64,000 nucleotides of DNA from JAUYQR01 sp031415015 (lineage in GTDB: Bacteria > Pseudomonadota > Alphaproteobacteria > Rhodobacterales > Rhodobacteraceae), in contig JANOQT010000041.1 in the NCBI GenBank assembly GCA_031415015.1, positions 76,550 through 140,549 of the forward strand. Reading direction: 5' to 3'. The notes under the pieces are model-generated. The model was not told the origin of the DNA, searched no databases, and saw nothing but the letters and a program-made list of their open reading frames with translations. Every line of letters starts with the position of its first letter. Position 1 is the first letter of the stretch. Shown here one piece after another: positions 52,993 through 60,992 of this stretch. A program made the translations under genes and the position numbers.

Positions 52993-53368
52993 CGGGTCAG
53001 CCACAAAACCCTGTTGATCGGCGGGCTGGTCCTGCTGATCGTGGCAGACCTGATCCTTGCCAGTTCCGCCCATTTGGGCCGTGGTGCTTGCCGGTGTGGC
53101 GGTCTGGGGCGTTCACATGGGCATGACGCAGCGCCTGCTGGTGGTCATGGTGGCCGACACCGCCCCGGCAGACCTGCGCGGTACGGCTTACGGCTTTTTC
53201 AATCTGGTCAGCGGTGTTGCGCTGTTGATCGCAAGCCTTGTGGCGGGGCTTTTGTGGGACAGTCTTGGTGCGCCTTCTACGTTTCTGACCGGGGCTGCGT
53301 TCAGTGCCGCAGCTTTGGGTCTGCTGGTCAAGTTCGGCGGAAATCTTCCCACCGCTCGCTGGGCCTGA
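52993..53368 (+). pseudogene. MFS transporter, C-terminal remnant with frameshift
   Basis: Directly after the IS the sequence codes for LLIGGLVLLIVADLIL, then shifts frame near 53060 into PIWAVVLAGVAVWGVHMGMTQ and the MFS motif VADTAPADLRGTAYGFFNLV, ending in two more helices and a stop at 53368. It resembles the last four helices of major-facilitator drug or metabolite transporters. The 5' part is missing at the IS boundary, consistent with IS-linked deletion. Confidence 0.8.
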
Positions 53369-53574
53369 ACTTCGGGGGCCCGAGGCGGTTTTGCCCGTGA
53401 TCTCTGGCACATCAGCCCTTGCCGAAACCCGAGGAACCGATGACCCTGCCCGGGCGCACGCCCACTGCTGAAAGGTGAACCATTGCCTGTGTCGCGTGCG
53501 CTTTGGCGCCCATTGGCGATACGCACTCCAAGACGTGACTTGATCTGGTTCGGTTCGCGGCCTAACCCAATTCA

Positions 53575-53946
53575 ATGTCGTGCAAAAACCGAAGCCTTGC
53601 TGACAGCCATCTGCTGCTTCGCCTTGGCCTCGTGCTTGCGTTGTTTTTCATGCTGACCCTTCCGCATCCGGGCATGACGGGTGTGACCGAAACGCCTGCG
53701 ATGACGATGCATCACGCCGCTGACGCGCAGGGCCAGATGCGCCACTCCGGCGGCCTGCATGACGGGATGAATGGCGCGCTTTGTGCCATGTTATGTGCCA
53801 GCCTTGCCGGGGCCGAGGGGCCTTTGCTTTCAGTGCGGTTCGTGGTTTTCGTCTTTGCACGCTGGACGATGGATGCGGGTCCCGTTTGGGTGTCGTTCCA
53901 GCCAGACCCGGCCCAACGCCCTCCCGATACAACTCCTGTCGCTTGA
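53575..53946 (+). CDS. Small exported Met/His-rich protein upstream of the copper oxidase
   Basis: 123 residues with a hydrophobic N-terminal segment (LLLRLGLVLALFFMLTLP) and a Met/His-rich stretch (TPAMTMHHAADAQGQMRHSG) followed by NGALCAMLCASLAG. Met and His patches with CxxxC-like pairs are typical of periplasmic copper-binding or sensing proteins near copA. It ends in a proline-rich tail of the same style as the protein at 58908. No characterised family recognised. It is 65 bases before the oxidase gene and probably co-transcribed. Confidence 0.6.
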   Translation: MSCKNRSLADSHLLLRLGLVLALFFMLTLPHPGMTGVTETPAMTMHHAADAQGQMRHSGGLHDGMNGALCAMLCASLAGAEGPLLSVRFVVFVFARWTMDAGPVWVSFQPDPAQRPPDTTPVA

Positions 53947-54011
53947 ACTCGCTTCGCGGAACCTGCGAGGCATTTTTTGCGTTGGCCTCTGAAGCCAAAT
54001 GGAGCATCAAC

Positions 54012-55475
54012 ATGACACACGATTTTACACGTCGCGGCTTTATCGCCGCATCTGCCGCGATGGTTGCAGCGACGGCACTTCCACGACTTGCGTTTGCACA
54101 ATCCGCACCGCTGAGCCTGACTGCCGCCACCCGCGTACTTGAAATCGATGGCAAAGCAGCCACGGTTTACGGGCTGATCAACGGGGCAGGTGGGCAAGGG
54201 CTGATCCTTGATCCGGGCCAGCAGTTTCGTGTGGACCTGACAAACAGCTTGGACGTCGAAACCATCATCCATTGGCATGGCCAATTGCCACCCAACGCGC
54301 AGGATGGTGTGCCGGACCTGCCGATGCCATTGCTGAAAACCGGCGAGATGCGCAGTTTTGACTATGTGCCCAATCCCGGCACGCATTGGATGCACAGCCA
54401 TGTGCCGGTGCAGGAGATGAACCTTCTCGCCGCCCCATTGATCGTGCGCACCGCTGCAGATATGGCGGCAGACCGGCAAGAGGTGGTCATGTTCCTGCAT
54501 GACTTTTCATTCCGTCCTGCCGAGGAAGTGCTGACCGAGATCACCGGTGGCATGGCCGGTCATGACATGGCGGCCATGGGCGATGACGTGACGGCTGACA
54601 TGGACCATTCCGGCATGGACATGTCGGGTGGCGATATGTCCGGGATGGCGATGGGCGGCATGGCCATGGACCTGAACGACTTCAATTTCGACGCTTATCT
54701 TGCCAATGACCGGACACTTTCCGACCCTGAAGTGATTTCGGTCGAAAAGGGCGGGCGCGTTCGGTTGCGGATCGTCAACGCGGCTGCGGCCACAACGTTC
54801 TGGATCGACACGGGTGTGCCCGCGCGGCTGGTGGCAGTGGATGGTCATGCGATTGTGCCAATGGCGGGCACGCGGTTCGGTATGGCCATGGCGCAACGGC
54901 TGGATATCGAGATTGACTTGGCCGCCGATGGCGCTTTCCCAGTGCTTGCCCTGCGCGAAGGCGCGCGCGAACGCACGGGGCTGATCCTTGCCACAACGGG
55001 CGCGAAGGTTAGCAAGATCGACGCCATGGGCGAGGCCGATGCGCCTGCCTTCGATACCGACATGGCGCAGGAAATGCTGCTGCAAGCAGCGAACCCGCTT
55101 GCCGCCCGTTCGGTGGACCGGACCCACATGATCATGCTGGCAGGTTCGATGCAGCCCTATCTCTGGACGATTGATGGCCAGACCTGGAAGACGCACAAGC
55201 CGATTGACGCTGTCAGCGGCGAGCGGGTGGAGTTGATGTTCCACAACATGTCGATGATGGGCCATCCGATGCATCTGCACGGCCATGCATTTCAGGTGGT
55301 CAATATCAACGGCAAGCCGGTGAGCGGCGCGATGCGTGACACGGTCTATGTGCCGCCGATGGCGACGGTCACCGTTGCACTGGACGCGGGTGAGGCAGCG
55401 CGGTGGATGCTGCACTGCCACCACATGCCGCACCTGTCGACCGGCATGATGACAGAGTTAGCGGTCTCGGCCTGA
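54012..55475 (+). CDS. Multicopper oxidase (CopA/CueO type)
   Basis: 487 residues with a Tat signal (FTRRGFIAASAAMV). Copper-ligand motifs: HWHGQ and HWMHSH in the first cupredoxin domain, HPMHLHGHAFQV and HCHHMPHLSTGM at the C-terminus. Between them, about residues 179-222, is a methionine-rich loop (MAGHDMAAMG, MDHSGMDMSGG) like that of CueO/CopA enzymes that oxidise toxic Cu(I) to Cu(II) in the periplasm. The ATG at 54012 with GGAG upstream places the Tat motif at the N-terminus; the longer upstream frame was rejected. Confidence 0.93.
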   Translation: MTHDFTRRGFIAASAAMVAATALPRLAFAQSAPLSLTAATRVLEIDGKAATVYGLINGAGGQGLILDPGQQFRVDLTNSLDVETIIHWHGQLPPNAQDGVPDLPMPLLKTGEMRSFDYVPNPGTHWMHSHVPVQEMNLLAAPLIVRTAADMAADRQEVVMFLHDFSFRPAEEVLTEITGGMAGHDMAAMGDDVTADMDHSGMDMSGGDMSGMAMGGMAMDLNDFNFDAYLANDRTLSDPEVISVEKGGRVRLRIVNAAAATTFWIDTGVPARLVAVDGHAIVPMAGTRFGMAMAQRLDIEIDLAADGAFPVLALREGARERTGLILATTGAKVSKIDAMGEADAPAFDTDMAQEMLLQAANPLAARSVDRTHMIMLAGSMQPYLWTIDGQTWKTHKPIDAVSGERVELMFHNMSMMGHPMHLHGHAFQVVNINGKPVSGAMRDTVYVPPMATVTVALDAGEAARWMLHCHHMPHLSTGMMTELAVSA

Positions 55476-55710
55476 CCGGGGCGCGCCGGGGTGGATGCAA
55501 CACCACCCCGGCACATCACGGGTGCGAGCGGATCGACCTCGCCCGTGCTATAGTGGTGCATGCGCAGGGGGTTGCATCATGCTATCCGTCAAGGGTCCGA
55601 ACCCCGCTCGCGGCCCGGAAAATTCTGCCGGACATCGGATGTTCCGCGTCCGGGATGCTGCAGGGGGTGAAGTGACACCAGAAACTGATGCCACCCAGAA
55701 GGATCATTGG

Positions 55711-56157
55711 ATGAGGCAGAAAAGCAGACGGGCCGCAGTTTTTCGATATCTACTGGTCATCCTGATCGGCAATCTGGTTTGGGAAGCGCTGCAAATGCCG
55801 CTTTACACCCTGTGGGTAGACGGGACCTGGGGGCAAATCGTCTATGCCTTGGTGCATTGCACGCTGGGTGATGTCCTGATCGGCGCGGCAACGTTGCTGG
55901 CGGCGCTGCTTGTGCTGCGCGCCGCTGCCTGGCCTGACACGGGGCGCGGGCAAGTCATCATTGTGACGGTGGCCTCGGCACTGGCCTATACGGTATTCAG
56001 CGAATGGTTGAATGTCGAGGTGCGGCAGACCTGGGCTTACCGTGACATCATGCCAAGGCTGCCATGGCTGGGAACCGGTCTGTCACCGCTTCTGCAATGG
56101 ATTGCCGTGCCGCTTCTGGCGTTTCGGCTGGGCCATGGTCCCGGCCCGGACCGTTAA
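55711..56157 (+). CDS. Small multi-pass membrane protein of the copper cluster
   Basis: 148 residues with four hydrophobic segments (FRYLLVILIGNLVWEAL; LGDVLIGAATLLAALLVL; GQVIIVTVASALAYTVF; PLLQWIAVPLLAF). The pattern WEALQMPLY is shared by unnamed membrane proteins found near copper genes in alphaproteobacteria. The ATG 55711 with AAGGA upstream is used; an in-frame ATG at 55579 with GGGGG upstream is an alternative that adds 44 polar residues. Convergent with the copper ATPase gene. Confidence 0.65.
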   Translation: MRQKSRRAAVFRYLLVILIGNLVWEALQMPLYTLWVDGTWGQIVYALVHCTLGDVLIGAATLLAALLVLRAAAWPDTGRGQVIIVTVASALAYTVFSEWLNVEVRQTWAYRDIMPRLPWLGTGLSPLLQWIAVPLLAFRLGHGPGPDR

Positions 56158-58526
56158 AGGTCCACCCGCCGCAGCCGCAGGGCGTTGGTGATGACCGAGA
56201 CAGATGACAGGCTCATCGCGGCTGCGGCGATCATGGGCGACAGCAAGGTGCCGGTCAGCGGATACAGCACCCCCGCTGCAATCGGGATGCCTGCCGCGTT
56301 GTAGGCGAATGCGAAGAACAGGTTCTGCTTGATATTGCGCAGCGTCGCGCGTGCCAGTTTGCGCGCCCGCACGATGCCCATCAGATCACCACCCAGCAGC
56401 GTGATCCCTGCACTTTCCATCGCTACATCGGCTCCGGTGCCCATGGCGATCCCGACATCGGCGGCGGCAAGGGCAGGGGCGTCATTCACCCCATCGCCCG
56501 CCATGGCGATCTTGCGGCCTTGGGCGCGCAGTTCGTCGATCAGCGCCTTCTTGTCCTCGGGCAGCACACCGGCGCGCACCTCATCAATGCCCAGCTTGGC
56601 GGCAACAGCTTTTGCGGTGCGCTCGTTGTCGCCCGTCGCCATGATCACCCGCAGGCCCAGCGCATGCAGGGCCGCAATCGCGGGAATGGTGCTGTCCTTG
56701 ATCGGGTCGGCTACCGCCACGATCCCGGCCAATGCGCCGTCGATGGCGATGAACATCGCGGTCTTGCCCGAAGTGCGCAGGGCATCGGCCTGTGGTTCGG
56801 CGCTCGATGTATTCAGCCCAAGGTCCTGCATCATTGCGGCATTGCCAAGGGCGGCCTTGCGCCCTTCAACCATCCCTTTCACGCCCTTGCCCGTCACCGC
56901 CTCAAATTCTGTGGCATCCAGCTTGCGCACAGCTTTTGCCGTTGCTCCGTCCACGATGGCCTCCGCCAAAGGGTGTTCTGACCCACGCTCCAACGCGGCT
57001 GCAAAGGCCAGAATATCGGCCTCAGCAATCGCCCCCAGCGCCACGGTATCGGTCAAAGTGGGTTTGCCCAAAGTCAAAGTCCCGGTCTTGTCGACGATCA
57101 GAGTGTCCACGCCAGCCATCCGCTCCAACGCCTCGGCGTCCTTGATCAGCACCCCGGCCTGCGCGCCGCGCCCGGCTGCCGTGGTGATGGAAATCGGTGT
57201 GGCCAGCCCCAACGCGCAAGGGCAGGCGATGATCAGCACCGACACTGCCGAAGCGAATGCGAACACCAACGCGGGCGATGGCCCGAACATCATCCACGCC
57301 ACAAAGGCCACAACGGCAACTGCCACCACAGTCGGCACAAAGATCGCCGAGACCCGGTCCGCCAGCCCTTGGATGGGCGCGCGCGACCGCCGCGCACCCG
57401 ACACCATCGCCACAATCTGCGCCAATACGGAGTCCGCGCCGACCTTGCCTGCCTCAATGATCAGAGAGCCGTTTTTGTTGATAGTGGCCCCGGTCACCTT
57501 GTCGCCGGGGGCTTTTTCGACCGGCATCGACTCGCCGGTCAGCATGCTTTCGTCCAAGGATGAACTGCCTGACACCACCACGCCGTCCACCGGCACCGCG
57601 TCACCGGGGCGCACCCGCAACTGGTCGCCCGCCATGATGTTTTCCAGCGGCGCATCGTATTCGGTGCCGTCAGGCAGGATGCGCCGAGCAGTTTTCGGGG
57701 CCAGATCCAGCAGGGCGCGGATCGCATCCCCCGTGCGTTCGCGCGCGCGCAGTTCGAGAACCTGACCGACGAAAACCAAGGTGACGATCACCACCGCCGC
57801 CTCGTAATAGGTGCCGACCATGCCGCCCATCCGGTATTGTTCCGGGAACACGCCGGGCAGAAAGGTCGCCAGCAGCGAATAACCATAGGCCGCAAGCACA
57901 CCCAGCGAGATCAGCGTCCACATATTGGGCGACCGGTTCACCAGCGATTCCCAGCCGCGTTTGAAAAACGGCAGCGCTGCCCACAGGATGACTGGCGTGG
58001 CCAGAGCAAACTCTAGGTACATCGCGTTCTGATGGCCGACCCAGTCGCGAACGGGCAGCCCGACAAGCGGTCCCATCGTCAGCACAACCAGCGGCACCGC
58101 GACGGCGGCGCTGATCCACATGCGCCGGGTAAAATCGGTCAACTCCTCACTGGGCGCGTCCGACGGCAACATCGGCTCCAGCGCCATACCGCAGATCGGG
58201 CAGGACCCTGGTGCGTCGCGGATGATCTGAGGGTGCATCGGGCAGGTGTATTGCACACCCACCGCCGCCACCTTGCCGCGTTTGGCTGCATTGCCGGATG
58301 CATAAAACCAGGGGTCGCCCTTGAATTTCGTCTGGCATTTCTCGGAGCAGAAGTGAAACGGCTTGCCGCTGAAGCTTTCGGTCCGCGTATCGGCCTTCAG
58401 CGTGACGGTCATGCCACAGACCGGATCAATGGCCGTCGCCGCCCCGGACGGTGCCGCCGCTTGAGGTGGCATGGCGTCCGTCGCCGGGTGATCGTGTCCG
58501 GTCTGCTGATCATGTGTGGTGGACAT
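56154..58526 (-). CDS. Copper-exporting P1B-1-type ATPase with YHS domain
   Basis: 790 residues. N-terminus: a YHS metal-binding domain (DPVCGMTVTLKADTRT, FHFCSEKCQTKF) and a HMBD motif (YTCPMHPQI, CPICGMALEP) instead of the common CxxC HMA domains. Core: TGES, ACPCALGLATP (about residue 434), DKTGTLT (about 476), SEHPLAEA and GDGVNDAPALA. The last two helices have FAFAYNAAGIP and AAMSLSSVSVITNALRL, the P1B-1 signature for Cu(I)/Ag(I). Pumps Cu(I) from cytoplasm to periplasm, handing it to the nearby multicopper oxidase. Confidence 0.95.
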   Translation of the reverse strand: MSTTHDQQTGHDHPATDAMPPQAAAPSGAATAIDPVCGMTVTLKADTRTESFSGKPFHFCSEKCQTKFKGDPWFYASGNAAKRGKVAAVGVQYTCPMHPQIIRDAPGSCPICGMALEPMLPSDAPSEELTDFTRRMWISAAVAVPLVVLTMGPLVGLPVRDWVGHQNAMYLEFALATPVILWAALPFFKRGWESLVNRSPNMWTLISLGVLAAYGYSLLATFLPGVFPEQYRMGGMVGTYYEAAVVIVTLVFVGQVLELRARERTGDAIRALLDLAPKTARRILPDGTEYDAPLENIMAGDQLRVRPGDAVPVDGVVVSGSSSLDESMLTGESMPVEKAPGDKVTGATINKNGSLIIEAGKVGADSVLAQIVAMVSGARRSRAPIQGLADRVSAIFVPTVVAVAVVAFVAWMMFGPSPALVFAFASAVSVLIIACPCALGLATPISITTAAGRGAQAGVLIKDAEALERMAGVDTLIVDKTGTLTLGKPTLTDTVALGAIAEADILAFAAALERGSEHPLAEAIVDGATAKAVRKLDATEFEAVTGKGVKGMVEGRKAALGNAAMMQDLGLNTSSAEPQADALRTSGKTAMFIAIDGALAGIVAVADPIKDSTIPAIAALHALGLRVIMATGDNERTAKAVAAKLGIDEVRAGVLPEDKKALIDELRAQGRKIAMAGDGVNDAPALAAADVGIAMGTGADVAMESAGITLLGGDLMGIVRARKLARATLRNIKQNLFFAFAYNAAGIPIAAGVLYPLTGTLLSPMIAAAAMSLSSVSVITNALRLRRVDL

Positions 58527-58907
58527 TCTGGGGGTCTTTCAATGAAACGCTTACGCATCCCGGCAAACAGGAAGCACGGATATTGGCTTTGATCCAACGC
58601 CAACTGCAAATTCTTTCCCCATTTCAGCGCTGGAAGGTCAGGACCTGTTCCGGATCTGGGCAAACAATCACGTAATACGGGATGGAAGGCAAACCTTACG
58701 CCTCTTGTCGTGTGAAGTGCTGATACAGGTTTGCTGTCTGCAACATCACGCGGTTTTGAACTCGCCATTGGCCAGTTATCAAGTTATGTGGCCCTCTTGG
58801 AGATCCGCAAGGCTGGACGCGAGCGAATGGTTGACAGCACAGCACCAACGACATGGCAGAACGAGGCGGCGCTGCGCCGCGTCGGTCATTGCCACGCGCC
58901 CGGTGTG
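58527..58907. other. Divergent promoter region of the copper ATPase and efflux genes
   Basis: 381 bases with no convincing gene. It contains the candidate MerR-type promoter described separately. A reading frame open toward the small exported protein (from 58731) lacks a signal peptide and looks non-coding. Nothing else stands out. Confidence 0.6.
58610..58641 (-). promoter_or_regulatory. Candidate MerR/CueR-type promoter for the copper ATPase gene
   Basis: On the minus strand CTGACC (-35) and AAGAAT (-10) are separated by 20 bases, longer than normal, containing ACCTTCC and the palindrome CAGCGCTG. Long spacers spanned by a dyad starting ACCTTCC are typical of CueR-controlled promoters. The second dyad arm is weak. 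Confidence 0.4.
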
Positions 58908-59246
58908 ATGTTGCGGATCGCCGCTCTTTTCGTTCTGGTTGCCGTGCTGTTCCTTGGCCCCTTCGCAGGTCAGGCGCAGGCCCACAGTGTTCATGCCGGT
59001 CTGACAGTGCAGATGCCCGCGAACTGGGCCGAAACCACGGTGTCTCGGGGCGAGGCCGAAGCAGAAAGCGCAGAAGCCGGTTGTGGCGTGAATTGCTGTT
59101 CGGCCATCGGTTGCGCAGCGGCTACTCTGAACGCAGCACATCTTGGCATCATCTTCGTTGCCACCGACAGCAGGTTTGCATTGCCTGGCCGATCCTCGAC
59201 CAATCCATCGCCGCAAAGCTCGTTGAGACGCCCGCCAAGAGCCTGA
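58908..59246 (+). CDS. Small exported Cys-rich protein of the metal cluster
   Basis: 112 residues with a signal peptide (LRIAALFVLVAVLFLGPFAGQAQA). After it comes HSVHAG and a cysteine cluster CGVNCCSAIGCAAA, then an Arg/Pro-rich tail ending SLRRPPRA. Small His/Cys proteins of this kind precede many metal-efflux operons (compare CzcI-type proteins) but direct homology cannot be shown here. ATG 58908 is chosen because it starts the signal peptide. It ends 63 bases before the adaptor gene. Confidence 0.6.
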   Translation: MLRIAALFVLVAVLFLGPFAGQAQAHSVHAGLTVQMPANWAETTVSRGEAEAESAEAGCGVNCCSAIGCAAATLNAAHLGIIFVATDSRFALPGRSSTNPSPQSSLRRPPRA

Positions 59247-59309
59247 TCCGGCAATCGCTGCGGCACGCGTCGCGGCACATCTGGATATGGCAACATCTTG
59301 AGGCGTTTC

Positions 59310-60980
59310 ATGACACTATTTCGTTTGGGTCTTTTCGCGGCCCTGCTGGGCATCACTTCCGCTGGCACGGCTTTTTCCCACACTGGACATCCCCATGGCG
59401 ATGAGGCACCGCCCGCAACCGTGCAGACAGCCCCGCGTGCCACTGCGGCCTCGCCACTGTTTGAACTGGTGGCCGTGGCGAATGGAACGGGTCTTGTGGT
59501 CTATCTGGACCGGTTCGAGACCAATGCCCCGGTGATCGGCGCGATGGTGGACGTCGAAACCCCGGTAGGCCCAGCCAGTGCGGTTCAAGATGGAGAGGTC
59601 TACCTGCTGGAGGCCCCTTGGGCCGCAAAGCCCGGCACTTATGAGCTGCTGTTCACAGTGGCCGCAGAGACAGACATAGATTTTCTGACCGCAACCCTGA
59701 CGATCCCAGAGCCGATTGTGGCGGCCCCGTTGGCGGAAAAGCCAGCCGCCACGGTCATTGCCGGGCAGCTTCGCGCCGGGATCGCGTCGGTACGGGATCG
59801 CCTGCAGCGCGCTGATCCGGCGCTGATCGGCATCGGACTCTTTGGCCTTTTGGGCGGCGCGTTGGTGATGGCGCTGATGCAGCGGCGGTTGGTGGCGGCC
59901 GGCTTTCTGGCGGCCGTTCTGGCGCTGGTCCTGGGGTCATCCGTGGCCTTTGCGGAAACGGCACCCGGCGCACCCGTGATCCGCGATGTGGCGCAGCGGC
60001 TGCCTGATGGCCGGGTATTCGTGCCCAAGGCGGCGCAACGTATCCTCGCCATCCTCACCATGGCCGCGGTGGAGGCCGAGCATCGCCGCAGCATCGAGAT
60101 GGCAGGCCGCGTGGTGCCTGACCCGAATGCCAGCGGGTTTGTGCAAACCGCGATCGGCGGGCGTCTTGCGGCACCGCCCGGCGGATTTCCATCGCTTGGG
60201 GCGGTGGTCAAGGCAGGGGATGTGATGGCCTTGGTCGAACCGTCATTGGCGGCAGCTGATCAGTCGTCGATCCGGCAATCCAAGGCGGAACTGGATCAGG
60301 AAATTGCGCTGGAGGAACGCGAAGTTGCCCGGTTTCAAACGCTGGCTGCCAGCGGAACCGTCTCGCAGACGCAGTTGGAAGGCGCAGAACTGACGCTGCA
60401 AGGCCTGCGCGAACGCCGCGCTGCACTGGATGCCATACGGATGGAGCCAGAGGTTCTGATGGCCCCGGTCGCGGGCGTCATCTCGAAGGCGAACGCGGCA
60501 CCCGGTCTGATCGCCGACACGAATACCGAAGTGTTCCACATCATCGACCCCGCGCAACTTTGGGTGGAGGCGCTGTCGTTCGGCGGCGAGCCGGTTTCGG
60601 GCAATGCGTCGATTGGCGGCGAGGACGGCGCGGCAATCCCGCTCAGCCTGATCGGCGCAGGGTTTGCCGAGGATGGTCAGGCGCAACCCGTCCATTTCCG
60701 CATTGATGATGCTAACGGTGCGCTGCGTGTGGGCGACCGGGTGACGGTTTTCGCCGAGACGGCAAATGTCACCAAGGGCATCGCCGCCCCGCGCGAGGCG
60801 GTGATCCGGGGGGCCAACGGTGAGGATATCGTCTTTGTCCACATCGCCCCGGAACTGTTCGAGCCGCGCGCCGTGCGGACCGAACCCCTGGATGGCGGGC
60901 GGGTGATCATCGTGGCTGGAATTGCGGCAGGCGACCGCATTGTCACCCAGGGTGCCGAACTTCTCAATCAGTTGCGATAA
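59310..60980 (+). CDS. RND efflux periplasmic adaptor with an N-terminal extra domain
   Basis: 556 residues. The C-terminal 340 are a CusB/CzcB-type membrane-fusion protein: GRLAAPPGGFPSLGAVVKAGDVMALVEPS (lipoyl half), a coiled coil with ELDQEIALEEREVARFQTL, VLMAPVAGVISKANAAPGLIAD, and beta-barrel segments. The first 215 are unusual: a signal peptide, HTGHPHGDE, a beta-rich periplasmic domain, a membrane helix (about 170-188) and a second signal-like helix (194-214) directly before the adaptor. Looks like a fusion of two exported proteins. GAGG precedes ATG. Operon with the RND gene 12 bases downstream. Confidence 0.9.
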   Translation: MTLFRLGLFAALLGITSAGTAFSHTGHPHGDEAPPATVQTAPRATAASPLFELVAVANGTGLVVYLDRFETNAPVIGAMVDVETPVGPASAVQDGEVYLLEAPWAAKPGTYELLFTVAAETDIDFLTATLTIPEPIVAAPLAEKPAATVIAGQLRAGIASVRDRLQRADPALIGIGLFGLLGGALVMALMQRRLVAAGFLAAVLALVLGSSVAFAETAPGAPVIRDVAQRLPDGRVFVPKAAQRILAILTMAAVEAEHRRSIEMAGRVVPDPNASGFVQTAIGGRLAAPPGGFPSLGAVVKAGDVMALVEPSLAAADQSSIRQSKAELDQEIALEEREVARFQTLAASGTVSQTQLEGAELTLQGLRERRAALDAIRMEPEVLMAPVAGVISKANAAPGLIADTNTEVFHIIDPAQLWVEALSFGGEPVSGNASIGGEDGAAIPLSLIGAGFAEDGQAQPVHFRIDDANGALRVGDRVTVFAETANVTKGIAAPREAVIRGANGEDIVFVHIAPELFEPRAVRTEPLDGGRVIIVAGIAAGDRIVTQGAELLNQLR

Positions 60981-60992
60981 GGGCCCGGGCAC

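Noticed and set aside
58731..58907. N-terminal extension of the small Cys-rich protein gene
   Set aside because: It would bury a clear signal peptide that starts at the ATG at 58908; the extension has no family resemblance.
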